Counted from the stretch's first letter, positions 11,426 through 23,336 are shown. The stretch: DNA of 64,000 bases from Bidens hawaiensis (GCA_021521415.1 JAIQDT010003009.1:278436-342435), one strand, 5' to 3'. Numbers and translations: made by a program. Notes: a model not told the origin generated them from the sequence alone.

Positions 11426-12080
11426 TGTTTTGGATAAAAATCTGCTAAGGATAATGTATCCAAGTTCTTTTAGTGAGGATTAGTTCTATGGTGATGAAAA
11501 CAAGTATGTATTGATTGCAAACACAAACATAAATTTGTTACGGGGAAAAACCCTTGATCTGGTTCGGATCGCCGGCACAAAAACCCCGGGTGATGAAAAT
11601 TGTCTATCACCACTTTATTAATATAAAAAATGAGGATACATGGTTTGGAGAATATGATCAGTATTACAACGATAGCTAAGTGAACGAGCTGTTATAGAGA
11701 GAATCCTCAGGTGTGTGTGAATGCAATGTGTTTTTCTAACTGATCATAATCTCAGTTATAAATAAAAGATAATAACTCAATGAAGTTATTAATAATAAAG
11801 ACTATTAACTAATAATCCCTAAAAATCCGCCATTGTCTTCAATATAATCGTAACAGCCACTTTGACCACGTGCTCCATCACTCAGGCTGCGAAATAGGGG
11901 GTAGACCAGGTCTCTTAGCCGTTACATCTGTCAAATATATTGTTATACACAGGAAACAATTGTTAGTAAATAATAAGTACCGAGGATCCTTGATCCCGAC
12001 GGGATCTGACTAAGGATCACTGATCCAAGAACTTATGCCTGGATAACATATCCACAGTGTCAAAATTCTGTGCACTAACA
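11426..12080 (-). repeat. 5' LTR of T2 (655 bp)
   Basis: In element sense it runs from TGTTAGTGCACAG to ATCCAAAACA, with TG...CA ends, and is followed by the primer site. It is rich in GGATCC/GGATCA words like the rest of the family. A TATA-like ATAAATAAAAG lies near 11759 (reversed). The flank beyond 12080 starts ATTTA, the candidate target-site duplication; its partner is outside the window. Confidence 0.8.
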
Positions 12081-12556
12081 ATTTACATACTTGAAAACAC
12101 ACACAAACAAAGACTACAAAAATGACATATATATAGTCTAGCACAATACAAATAAACTAGAAGATCTCCCTGTTGAAGCTAAACGCGCGTTCCCGAAGCT
12201 CTCGTTTCGTGTCCGGTTTTCTCATCGGTTTTAATTATTTTCTTGACCATAATATAATTAACGGGTTTCGTCATTTGATATCTCAAGTCACAAATATTGG
12301 CCTTATAATCACCCCCTTGACTTATGATATCAAAACTTTGTTGAACCATGTCTCGCATCTTCACGAATCAACCCGACAAAGCCGAGGCCTCTTCAATCAC
12401 CCCCCCTAAAGGTATGATACACCTAATTCATTCATGAAGGAGTTATCGCTTCTTTATCCATCTCGGATCTTCAAGCAATATAGGTTTAGAAGAACAATCG
12501 GGGATAACGATCAAATGACAAAGCTTATTATTTCCGTGAATGATTATTTAGGTAAC

Positions 12557-12708
12557 TCACCCTTAATAAATAAGTATCCTAGATACTCGCAGCCCATATT
12601 TTCAGGTTGAGAGCTTAAACAATTTAATTCCCTATTAAATTCAACTTGTTTAAAAATTGTCACCTTAATAAATAAGCATCTCGGATGCTCGTAGCCCACG
12701 TTTTCAGG
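12557..12708. repeat. Two 50-bp direct repeats with a paired-change hairpin
   Basis: Blocks at 12557-12606 and 12660-12708 share CTTAATAAATAAG, a small inverted repeat, and AGCCCA-TTTTCAGG. The inverted repeat is GTATC-CTA-GATAC in the first and GCATC-TCG-GATGC in the second. Confidence 0.7.
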
Positions 12709-13650
12709 ATCCAATTCTCGAACGCCTTAAAAATAACATTAATTATATGCTTTGAACACGATCTAATAATTACTTAAAACCCAAACAAATTTGACTTTCT
12801 TTAGTTGGTCAACCCCTAAAAATAAACGACGCATTAGGCCAAAAAATAATCCCAACAGTCCGAGCTAGTAATATGGCAGCAATCTGGTCCATTTCATGAT
12901 ATGTATAAACAACCCATCAACTAACAGGCCCAATCCAACTCCTAGCAGCCCAGTCAAAGCCCACCAATACCCTAATAGTTTGACCTAGCTGCCATTATGA
13001 TGTTATCATGCACCTGGCAGCCACCATAGTTCACTGGCGCCGGAAAATATTCACCGGCGGTGACATCACCTGGTACACCATGGCATTAACAACAGAGATC
13101 AAATTCCAGCCACCATCCTCTATGCCTCTTAGCCGGAAAAGCGATTCCAGTGACCGCGGCGCCGGATTCCGGTCACCGGCCAGCTGCCGCCTTCCGGAAA
13201 AACGAGATCACGGCCAACATCACGTTAGCCACTGCCATCAACACCGTCTCCACATCAGCGGCCATCTGCCACCCGCCACCGGATCTCCGCCGCCTTTAAA
13301 CTCGCCGGAAAAATGAATTTCTGCCAGCCACTCTCCGCTGCCAACCTCTTCTTTTATTTGTTATTTTTTTTGGTTCAACGTAACCACTACACAACACTAC
13401 GGCCGCTAAAATGCAGCCACCACCACTACCGCCAAAAAACGTTTCCCGAAACGCCCGGATCGGGCACCGGTAGATCCCGAACATCCGGATCTACAAGGAG
13501 AATGCTTCAAACACACTTATTTCCCACTTTATTTCCAAGATCTTCAAACTTTATTTCCAAAACTTCAACTGGTCTTTAACGTCTCGGTTCGGGTAATAGC
13601 GGAAATAGAAACCGAATATCAAGAGCAAAGTTGAACCATAAGATTCGACC

Positions 13651-13665
13651 CGCTCTGACACCAAT
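13651..13665 (-). other. Orphan copia primer-binding site next to the 3' LTR of A
   Basis: Minus strand reads ATTGGTGTCAGAGCG, one base from the initiator-Met primer word TGGTATCAGAGC. It abuts the outer end of the A 3' LTR, where only flanking DNA is expected. The sequence beyond it is not similar to the A leader. Confidence 0.6.
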
Positions 13666-14078
13666 TGTAGGTTCCCAGCCGGATCTACACAGGAGTATCT
13701 CGTAACACGAGGGTGCAGAATCCTCTACGTATACGATACGAGTGCTAATACGAGGAACACGTAAATCACACGCAAACACACAAACACAAAGGAATACTTG
13801 TTATATTGAGATATTGAGAACCAAAGACACCAAACACGTGACACCCAATGTCACAAAACTCATCCGTCCAATGTTATGTTTAAAGGTAGCCGAAGTTAGG
13901 TTATATAGTGCGACAACTTCGTCTAACCTGCTAGGCGAAGTTGTCCCTAACTTCGCTACTCCACAAGTTCGCCTTTATAAAAAATGCAAACTAACACGTT
14001 CAATAAGATAAGAACATTGTAACGATTACAGACACAATAAACATGAGATAAATGAACTACTGGCATCATGCACCAACA
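13666..14078 (-). repeat. 3' LTR of element A
   Basis: On the plus strand it begins TGTAGGTTCCCAGCC and ends CATGCACCAACA. It contains GCGAAGTT and AACTTCGC words around 13940-13965 and a reversed TATA-like word at the ATATAG of 13903. It pairs with 23337-23746. Confidence 0.9.
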
Positions 14079-14093
14079 GACTCCCCCTTGGTA
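14079..14093 (-). other. Polypurine tract of element A
   Basis: Minus strand TACCAAGGGGGAGTC lies directly upstream of the 3' LTR start TGTTGGTGCA. This is the usual copia plus-strand primer arrangement. Confidence 0.85.
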
Positions 14094-14199
14094 GTAGCTT
14101 CATATCTCTAACACCTTTGCCGTGTCTTGTAATCTAAAAAGCACGTACCCTTCGTCTTCAAGCATGAACGCCCTGTCTCACACAAACTGAGGCCACCCT

Positions 14200-15246
14200 C
14201 TAGTATTTCTTCGCTTCGTCTTTCCATGCAGGTATATAGAAAATCTTCTTATCATTAAGTACCTGCAAATCAGCTTGAGATAAGTTAACCAAGTGCATTG
14301 GATCATACACTCTTAGGATCTCCTGTTCGTCTTCATCTTCCATTACGGCTTCAGCAGTCTGAAAATCAACATACCACCACTTTAGATCCTTCAACACATC
14401 CTGGGGCATAAGCTTCATAGGAACTTCTTTCAAACACCGACTCGGCTTGTACTTCATCACCATCCAGGGCTTGCCATCAGCCCTTATTCCCCGTTCCTTA
14501 TCTTCAATCAGCTTCCCCCTTTGAGGCTTTAATAACTCAAACTTTTTCTCCTTAACACTCTCCTTCCACACAATCTTTCCAACCCATCTCGCAAAATCAT
14601 CATCACTTCTATTAATCAACCTTAAACGTGCCAAATCTTTCACTTCACACTCAGGCAAAGTGTTAAGCTATCTCAATGCCTTAGCAAAATATTGAATCCC
14701 ATCATATCTTTTATCACAAACAACTTTAACTGTTCATCATACAACCAGCAAATAATACCTTTCTTCGATTCAGCATAACCCTTGATATTGTAACTCTTCT
14801 TGAACATCGCAGGTACTACAGGCTTCTAAGTTTAGATGAACCACTGAGCACAGCCTTCTTTCCACCTAGGCTGCTCCTCCCACTCAGAATCATCCGACAC
14901 ATTTTCATCTTGAACCAAATTTTCTTGATCGACACTTGGAATATTATGCTCAACATTATCATCAATTATCTCTCCTTCCTCTAACCCACTATCGATCTCT
15001 ATCTGTTCACCAATTTTCTCAATCTCACTAACAGTCAGCACATCATCACCCAACTCATCCTCATCATCCACAACCACTGTCTCACCACCTGCACTGCCCG
15101 ACGAACCAGCAGACTCCCCCTGAGATGTGGAAGCCCCAAGAGTTTGTTCAGTTCTTGGCAGCTCTCCACCTGTATCTTTCGATGCATTGGGATCATCGTC
15201 TCTGTCCTGTCTTTTCTTCGTTCTCAGGTTATCACCTTTGCAACTA
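14200..15246 (-). pseudogene. ORF3 of element A, C-terminal part, decayed
   Basis: In element sense it starts with a charged stretch (LRTKKRQDRDDD), passes an acidic segment (VVVDDEDELGDDV), then QPRWKEGCAQWF, and ends with LPECEVKDLARLRL, GKPWMVMKYKPSRCL and VYDPMHLVNLSQADL. The same order is found in B at 31163-32128. Lesions here are two stops near 14822-14832, a one-base loss near 14715 and a TAG before LNTLPECEV that B shares. No known enzyme motif is visible and I do not assign a function. The spacer between the two halves of ORF3 holds a purine-rich word similar to the polypurine tract. Confidence 0.65.
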
Positions 15247-15270
15247 GTCTCCCCCCTAAGATGCTAAGAA

Positions 15271-17100
15271 CTATTTAAGAGCATCAAAGAGTTTACCGTG
15301 TTCGATAAGAAGAGATGACTGAATCTGGTTCTCAGCCACGAGCCGTTGAATAGCTTGTGTCTGAATGAAGTTTATCCTTGACTGCTCAGCAACAACTCTT
15401 TCAAGTGCCGCAATCCACTCAGAATCAGACAGGGTAGCATCAAAATCAAAGTTCATATGAGAAGTGTCCTGAGCATACGGTGGTGGAATTCCCAAGCTTA
15501 CTGGAATATCAGATATCGGTTGCATAGTAAATGTGGGTGAAATAGAGACAGACAACCCAGCCATTGCCACCAGAGTAGACTCAACAAATCTAGCAACCAC
15601 CTCTGATGGAGTAAGATTAGGAGGTGGCAAAGAAACAATCTGCGGCATGGACATCTGTACCATAGATGGAGCTATACCAGATGGCACAGAGATGGCCACC
15701 ATTGGTACACTCGAGGTCACCGGCAATGGATCATTCGAAGAAGGAGGTAACATAGACATACCGGATAACGATGGTGGAGAAAAATGTTCTACACTTGAAC
15801 TTTCACCAACTTTGGCCTTCTTGGATCTCCGCACCAAACGATACATCTCCTCCTCATAATCCGTTTCACTATCATCTGAATCTTTCTTCCGTTTACCTTG
15901 GATTCTTTCTTGTCTGGCAAGAACTCTCTGTGCTTCAACTATGTGATCAGTAGAGGAATCATATAAGGTTTCCTCAGAATCATACACAGAGGTAATAGAC
16001 GAACCCACCGAAGTATCAACTGTAGAGACATGTACACTTGAGACATCAACCCGTGAGGCATTGATTTCAGCAGGATCAACCTTATCCATGTCAAAGAACC
16101 CTTTTCCTCCAAAGGCAACTTCAAGGTCAACCTGTTCGGCGGGAGGTGCAACCAGATCAACAATAGGTACTTCTTGAAATACATTTGGTGGCGGAATCAC
16201 AGGAGATGGTTGAGGAACAGCAGTTTGCTGTGGAGCTGGATCATTAAACTCATCCTCCGGTGGAGCAACATAAGCAAGATTCACTAAATATCCGAATAAG
16301 GCAGTGTGTCTCGGTCGTCTTTCAGGATTGCTACGTGCACTCGACGACTTACATTGAGCAAAAATCCTCTTGCTTATACTTTCGACATACGAGATAGGGC
16401 GACGTTGTGGCAGATTAGGAGCAACATGATTGAGAATCATCTGTAAGAATCTTGGATACATTAAGAACCGTTCCTATGCCACGGCTCTCCGCTGACGATC
16501 AATCTCATAGAATACCATCTGACTGAAACTATACGACTTGTTGTAAGTCAACGCAGTCATTGCAGATTGCATCGTAGCACCCATACCATCAGATCCAGCC
16601 TTTCGACCAGACATGCATACAATCAATACGTGCATCAAGAAACGCCACTGATCCAGTAGAAACCCCTTTCGTCGTTGTGAATCTGCTAACAGACTCGAAT
16701 ACCCCATATGAAGAAAAGCTCCATTCCTGAAAGTAGCTGAAAACTCAGTAGGGTCCTGAGTGGATTCAACCCTGAACTGTAAGGCTTCCTGGATCTGATT
16801 AGCCGAGAACTGCACTACTTGATTGTTCACTGTAGCCCGCATTACCGGTGGTTCAACCCGACAGTCATATTCCACCATCTTCCAAAAGTCTTCAATGTTT
16901 GGCAGATATATCGGCAGAGTAGTTGTGATAGCATTGAATATACGTGAACGAATAAGAAACGAGATGATCTCACGATAATCCTCAGCACCACGACTATCCG
17001 GATCCAAGGTAACGTATATGTTGTAACCCGGAAAGAACTGTCTTTTATCACCATCACCTTCATCACCACCTGTACCACCAGCACCAGACACAGCAGCCAT
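15271..17100 (-). pseudogene. ORF3 of element A, N-terminal and middle part, one in-frame stop
   Basis: About 609 codons from ATG at 17100 to a stop at 15271, broken only by a TAG between RQRRAVA and ERFLMYPRFLQ. The N-terminal 220 residues look globular (YLPNIEDFWKMVEYDCRVEP, FLLDQWRFLMHVLIVCMSG, MYPRFLQMILNHV). I recall similar proteins of unknown function from Asteraceae copia elements. The middle is Pro/Ser-rich with basic clusters (KRKKDS, RRSKKAKVG) that could be nuclear signals, and the end (VVAEQSRINFIQTQAIQRLV) looks like a coiled coil. It lies downstream of pol on the same strand, the position of env-like ORFs in Sire-type elements. I see no signal peptide or membrane segment, so an envelope role is not supported. 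Confidence 0.65.
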
Positions 17101-17159
17101 ACCTGCAAAGATAGTGGAGCTAAGTTAGACAAATGTGGCAACAGTTTATTACTTGGCTA

Positions 17160-17812
17160 AAATAACTGGGGCGAAGTTGTGGCTTTGGCGAAGTTGGTAT
17201 CTTCGCTTGGGATAGAACTTCGCTTGTATGCAACTCAGCATAATATGCAGGTAACAGATAATTGGGGAATTACAGCGTTAACACACAAGCGAAGTAGCGA
17301 AGATAGAATAGAGGACAGTTGACAGTGCATCGAAGTTATCATATAGGCGAAGTTAGGATTAACTTCGCCAGACCTAACTTCGCTGCTTAAACGGATTAAT
17401 CCTAGACCCTGTTAGATGAAAATATGGACAATCAGAGATTGAACGCATGTATCGGATAGTGCGATTAAGGTTCCGAACAGCCATTTATCCTCAAAACAAT
17501 CTTAAACCGATCAGAAATAGTGTTAATAGGGTTTGTTCATAAGACTGATTAAAACCAGACATTGGGGAACAGATTAACAAACAAAAGATATGAATTACGA
17601 CACAACAGAGGCCGACGAACCTAAATTGTACACGAGAAACTTATAACAAGAAGTTTGAATCAAAGGGTAAGTCCGCCAAGGGTTTAAGAAATAAAAGTTT
17701 GACCAGTTTGACTAGTGTTTGCCAGTTATATAGTTTTAGAAAACCCTAGGGGCGAAGTTATGGTAACTTCGCCCATGACCTTAACTTCGCCACAGCGAAG
17801 TTAAAAATTATG
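17160..17812. promoter_or_regulatory. GCGAAGTT motif cluster upstream of ORF3 (element A)
   Basis: I count ten exact GCGAAGTT/AACTTCGC words in both orientations, plus near matches, in the 650 bp before the ORF3 start at 17100. Several are paired as inverted repeats, for example around 17346-17369. They are absent from the ORF3 coding region. Role unknown; see findings. Confidence 0.75.
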
Positions 17813-19103
17813 AGTTGATCAGAAACGAGTAACCAAGTTTTCAGTGAAGATAAGCCATATAACGTACTACGAAAACAAAAGTTAAATAAAAGAACGAGAT
17901 CAAATTTCAGTCATCCGGACATCCTGCATGTTTACGAAAAGATCCGAACAGGAATCATACTGATTAAGAGGCTTTCACACGAATTCATGTTCAGCGTTAT
18001 TATGACATAGAGATACAGGTTGTCGGCAGGTATAACACTTAGTACGATTTTCATTGCTTCTGTGATACGGATTATTTTCAATTAAGCTCAAAATTTAGAT
18101 GGACATCACTTGCAAATTTGTGATGTCTCCTATCTATTCTCAAGGCGTATTTGGCTTTCCCCAGATCACCCCGATTTGACTTCAACCCGTAGTGTCTGAT
18201 CGAACATTATACACGAGTCGTCTTTACAACACTTTCAAATAGCTTTCACAAGACTTAGTCGGTGTCTTATTCTTGATATTTGTGACCTGATAATCTTCGT
18301 AAAACATAATGATTCTTTTTTTACATAACAAATAGTTGAAAGTCCCGAATCTGGATCACTGCAGAGAAAGTACACAATCTTCGCGGGGATCAAGACACTC
18401 ACGGGCTTGTGTATGACTGGGTAATCACTTTTTTGCCTATCATTTGGAGAGATATATGTGGAGATAGGCACATTTCAAAATGACTCTCCACAGTAAATCG
18501 AGTAAGTTTAGTTTGTATCACTTCTACGTTTACACACCATAGAAAGCTACCATACCAGACAATGACTGTTCTAGAGTCTTTTAAGCCTAATAACTTCACC
18601 TGTTAGGCTCACCCAATCAGTTTATCTATCACTTTCCAAGGTTAGATCAATTTTCGATTAAACACCAATTTAGAAGCTTCGTGAGAAGCTATAGACATGA
18701 AAAGATATATCATTTCCCAAAAAAAAAAAAATTAAGTTCAGACGCCCCGATCAATTCTCAGCCTTTAGGTAAACGTCTATCCTGAAAATCCAGTGAATTA
18801 GCAGGACCAACCACATATGACTATGTGTCCCTCCGACTAAGTATGATCGACATAATTTTCAGCGAAAGAACAAAAACTCATCATAAACCGCCCCGGTTGC
18901 TTTTAGTTATTAGGTTAATGGCTATCCTTTTAGTCTACAAGTAGATGCAAGGACCAAACATATTCAAGAATATGTCCTTCAAACTTAAGCTATCGACATA
19001 GTTTTCAACGATAGTGATGTTTTTTTTAAATAACAACACAAAGAAAACATGGTTACTTGGGATTGATCATCCCATTAAGCTCAATAAGGTTTTGAAAACA
19101 GGA
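17813..19103 (-). other. Conserved non-coding spacer between pol and ORF3 (element A)
   Basis: No coding frame is supported. The segment is clearly homologous to 32820-34030 in B. It includes two imperfect copies of a block of about 130 bp (about 18735-18880 and 18885-19015), each with a short hairpin. It may carry elements needed for expressing ORF3, such as a splice acceptor or promoter, but nothing seen proves this. Confidence 0.6.
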
Positions 19104-20203
19104 TCAGTCAAACGCTTTTGTGAAAAGATCGGCAAAATTATCCACTGAATCAACCTTTTCAAGCACAATTAATTTCTTCTCAGCACAATCCCGTATGAAA
19201 TGATGACGAATGTCAATATGTTTAGTTTTACTATGTTTAACGGGATTGTTAGTAACTGAGATCGCAGCAATGTTATCAATGCAAATAGGAGTTTGAGTGA
19301 AATTCAGACCATAATCGCGCATTTTTTGTTGTATTCATAAAACCTGGGAGCAGCAGTTCGTGCCGTTATCACTTCTGATGAACTTTACGTTTCTCCCTAC
19401 AATATTTTCCACCTTGGTAATCAAGTTAATTACCAACTGAACTGTTTCATCTTTTGCCTTCAGAAATAAACCCATGAGTAACACGAGTAATCATCAGTCA
19501 CCACCAAGCAATATGATGTTCCTCCTAGGCTCTTGACATTTATGGGACCAAAAAGGTCCATGTGGAGCAAGTCCAAAGTGGTGACAATTGAGTTAACCCT
19601 CTTGGAGTGATGTGGTTTCTTGTGCTGCTTTCCTTTCTTGCATGACAAACATTGGTCTTCAAAGTTGAAGTTCTTTAAGGGAACCACAAGTACCAGCCCA
19701 TTCTTGACAATGTAGTTCATCTTACGAAGATGAATATGACCCATTCTTCGGTGCCACAATTCTGACTCAGACTCTGTTGCTTTTGACAATAGACATGACT
19801 TTTCCGTCGCCATTTTGGTTGACCGCATGTCCATTACATATGTGTTCTTTTCTCTTGGAGCTTTCATCACAACCCAGGTTTCAGGAATCTTGAAACCAGG
19901 ATAAAGCATGAGTGCCTCATCTTTTGTAAAATGCACAGTATATTCTTTGTCACAGATCTAAGAGACACTCAAAAGATTGTGCTTTAACTCTTCTACAAAA
20001 TTAACTTTCTCTAACTTGATTCTTCTATTAGCAACAATACCAATTCCAGTAATTCTCCCTCCACTTTCTCTTGCCAAACTAACCCTTCCTCCTTGAACAT
20101 GCTTCCAATCACGTAACAATTTCTTGTTACCTGTCATGTGCCGGGAACAGCCACTATCTACAACCCATATGTTGTTTACATTCCTGCTCGACTGTTCCTG
20201 CAC
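19104..20203 (-). pseudogene. Copia pol remnant of A: protease, integrase start fused to RNase H end
   Basis: Protease: NNIWVVDSGCSRHMTGN with the DSG active-site triad. Then a pre-integrase zinc region (LWHRRMGHIHLRKM, CLSCKKGKQHKKPHHS), the integrase core with HMDLFGP (first Asp) and RSDNGT (second Asp). Directly after DNGT comes NCCSQVL, the C-terminal part of copia RNase H, followed by KHIDIRHHFIRDC and DNFADLFTKAFD. Integrase C-terminus, all of RT and most of RNase H are gone, yet the junction is in frame. A TGA where B has TGG (LW-IQQ) and a stop near 19958 add later decay. Confidence 0.8.
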
Positions 20204-20205
20204 AA

Positions 20206-22867
20206 TTAAAGAGATGAATTAGAAGCGGGGGACCCAAGACCTTTTGGTCTTGGGTTGATCAAACCTATTAGCAGACTTCCAATTCCTTGGTTGCCCAAAG
20301 TTCCTTTGAGGATAGTTTCCATTTGATCTGAAAGAAAAATTTCTAGAACATTGATTATGAGGCCATCCATACATCCTTGAGTTTCTCGCATTAATTGATT
20401 CATAATTACCTGATCTTTGATTTATTGAGAAAAACGAGGCTGGTTTCTTTGAAATCTTGTATGAATCCAACGATTGAAGTTGGATGTGTTAGTATTTTTA
20501 CCAGCATCAGATTTAGAGTTCGTTTTATTCTCAGTGTTAGTTTGACTCATATTTCTAGATTTTCTTCATTTCAGAGGACAGTCATTGACAAAGTGTCCTA
20601 TCATGTTGCATCTAAAACAACTGTTGTTCGAATTGTTAGCGTTCCTTTGAACATTCGTATCAAAAGTTTCTTTAGACGATGAGGTTGTGTTTCTATAACT
20701 TTGTCTCACATATGGGGGAACAAATGGATTTAAAGAAGATTTCTTTTTGTCAAACTCGTATTCCTCCCCCCGTTTGAGTAACACAACTTCATCCTTCATC
20801 TCAACGGATTCAAAGGTTCTGTCCGAATTTGATGAAACAGGACTTGTGACATCAGGACTTGTGACATTAGAGCTTGTTTGAACAGTCTCGGTCATATCAA
20901 CATCGGTGTTGTTCGAACGAACCTTAATTGGTACTGTCTGACCAGTTTCAACACAAACTGATGTCTGATTACCAGGATTATAAGTATAATTATTGTTGAA
21001 AGGTGGTGGAACTTCAGTGTATCCGATTCCCCCTTTGTTGTTTGGGGAACGTGGAACACTTAGTATGTGATCAAGAACCACAGAAGAATTTCTAAATTGT
21101 TCAATTTTCCTGTTCAATTCCACCACTTTTACTTGGTAATCAGCTATATGTTTGTCCTTTTCAGCTATCAGTTTGGTCTTTTCCTCTACAACTTCATAGC
21201 TAAGATCAATTACTTGTATTTTTTCAGCTAGGGTGGCCTTAAGGCTTCTGATGTATTTTTCACTAGCTTTTATTTTTACCTAATAGCTATTTTCTTTAGT
21301 TTTAGAATAGTGATGTTCCTCTTTTAATTTTTTTAATTCGATATCCAAACTAACAAACTGATCGGTTAAAGCTTTCAATTGATCAGACAGTTTTTCACAT
21401 TGTTCACAGTGAGATTCAGAACATACCTCTGAGAGCTGATCGTTCACTTCTGCCATGTATGCTTGATTCTCCACTGACTCTCTGTCACATCTTCCAGTCT
21501 CGATGTTTACAAGATTTGCTTGTTCAATTACCTCCTCAACTTGTATATTCTAGTTATACCCCCGTTCTGTTGAGACACCATAGCCTTGATTTCATTTCCA
21601 CTTCCATTCTGTTGAGTAGGCCTGTTCTGACTTCGTTCGACTATCTCATTTGTACATTCTCTAGCAAAGTGGCCATTTTGTTGACAGTTGTAGCAGCGAA
21701 CCTTTGACTTGTCGAACCCCGGTCTCTCTCCAACGAACTTTCTACCAGTGTTCTTCATAAACCTCTTCACCCTTCTTACAATCATTGCCATTTGCCACTG
21801 CAGATCCATTTCTTCCATGTCATCGGCATCTATCTGATCATAGTCCTCATCCAAGGTTGCAGAGTCAACTATCTTTCCTTTGATGTAGTTCTCATAAGAG
21901 GCAATGAAAGAGGCATAAAGAGCAAATTGTTGTTCAACTGATCTCACACTCATAGGTACCTGTGAGTAATTCTTGCTAGAAGCACTGGCTAAGGAATTAC
22001 CAGCTGAGGACTGAGGTTTTGACGAACTACTTCCACCCGCTATAAAGCATATGTCTCCATCCATATTCATCACCACATGACCATCTTGAGTAGAATTTGG
22101 TTCGCCTCCTGAGTAATACGCAGTCGATTCTAATTTAGAGCTTGAGTTTGGAGCCCCTTTTGCACCATACATTCCCGGATCCTGAACCTGATCAGTAGAA
22201 GTCTCTTTCCTTATCATATTTAGCTCATAATTACTTAACTTATTGACCACCGTTTCCAACTCAAAAGTTTCAAAATCTTTATCATCTCTTATCAAGACTG
22301 TGTATATTTCCCATTTGGGTGGTAGAGCATCCAGTAGTTTTTCTACAATTTCTGCCTCTGTGTATTTTATGGTGTAGTTGTTCAACTCTGTCATTAGGTG
22401 ATAGTATATTGTGATTATGTCATCAAGTGATTCATTCTTAAGGTACTTGAACACTGAGAATTGAGTTTTTAACAGTTTTGACTTTGAATTTCGAATTCCA
22501 AAGTTTCCTTCATAGCGGTTCTCTAGTGCTTCCCACAATTCTCTAGAAGTCTTGTACTTTTTGAAAGTGTGTAGAATCTCTTGAGGTAGTGCCATAGTTA
22601 TGGCTGCTAGTGCTTTATTTTCTGCTTCGTACATTTTTTTCTCATCATCTTCCATCTTATTAGCTCATGACCCTCGAACTCAGTAGTCGGTGGAATGTAC
22701 CCATCTTGAATGCAGACCCACATTTTTGCATCTTGATACTTCACATACTGCTCAAACCTATCTTTCCACACAACAAAATCAGTTCCTTTAAGTAGTTTTG
22801 GAGCTTTAGTTGCTGAACCAGCTTCAACTTCCATCTTTACCAGTTCGGTGATATTTATCGAAGTCAT
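20206..22867 (-). pseudogene. Copia gag of element A, frameshifted
   Basis: ATG at 22867 (MTSINITELVKMEVE). Next come FVVWKDRFEQYVKYQDAKMW, a frame change near 22655, [36 protein letters not shown], zinc knuckle [15 protein letters not shown], a coiled-coil region ([16 protein letters not shown]) and a second knuckle CFRCNMIGHFVNDCP near 20580. Frames change near 21528, 21280 and 20470. The product would form the particle and bind RNA. A gag with two knuckles separated by a long coiled-coil region is large for copia. Confidence 0.85.
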
Positions 22868-22927
22868 ACTTAAACGAAACGAGACCTAGAATCCGAATAA
22901 AATATTCTGTGCACAGTGAACAACGAA

Positions 22928-23125
22928 GTTATTAGAACTTCGCTACAGGCCAACTTCGCTTGCACCCAACTTCAATTGACCTCTAACTTAATAATATCAA
23001 TAACTTCGCCGAATACCAACTTCGCTGACTCATCAACTTCGCTGCATAGCTAACTTCGCCTTTATGCTAACTTCGCTGACAATTATATCTTCGCAACCCT
23101 AAATTTAGTGACAACAACTTCGCTG
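22928..23125. promoter_or_regulatory. GCGAAGTT motif cluster in the gag leader (element A)
   Basis: Eight exact AACTTCGC words, nearly all in the same orientation, in about 190 bp, plus near matches (AACGAAGTT, ATCTTCGC). It sits between the primer site and the gag start. Confidence 0.8.
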
Positions 23126-23325
23126 GAAGAACGGCTTTCTTTTTCAGTCTGATTTTGTTGATCTGGAGGGTTGTGGGAGCAACAGGAGGGAGCGATTGAG
23201 GTATATTGATGAGAAACGAACAAAAGAACGGTGTTTCAATGTAATACGATTCCGTGAAAAGTCTAACGAAACAGTTTTAACACTCGTGTGATAATCCCGA
23301 ACCGCACAATCACGAGCAAAATTAT

Positions 23326-23336
23326 CTGATACCAAT
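23326..23336 (-). other. Met-tRNA primer-binding site of element A
   Basis: Minus strand ATTGGTATCAG directly follows the 5' LTR end. It matches the copia initiator-Met primer word, but the GC after TGGTATCAGA is changed. Confidence 0.85.

Larger units (their letters stand above)
12081..13665. other. Unclassified non-coding segment between T2 and copia element A
   Basis: No convincing coding frame. It contains a pair of related 50-bp blocks (12557-12708), a GC-rich part at about 13010-13330 with many CCGGAAA/GGCGG words, and at its right edge a copia-type primer-site word facing the A LTR. The GC-rich stretch reads open on the plus strand (13008-13316) but has low-complexity Pro/Ser composition and no recognised domain. 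It could be the leader of another copia element, because the primer-like word sits exactly at the LTR border. Confidence 0.5.

Noticed and set aside
12300..12410. Extra LTR border at the CACCCCCC/CCCCCCC words
   Set aside because: Purine-rich on the minus strand and followed by TGATT, but no matching second LTR or duplication could be found.
13008..13316. GC-rich 102-codon frame that could be a host exon
   Set aside because: Low-complexity Ser/Pro/Arg composition, no domain, and placed in a segment that looks like a retroelement leader.
14200..17100. ORF3 as an envelope gene
   Set aside because: No signal peptide, membrane segment or glycosylation-rich surface domain is visible; only its position fits.
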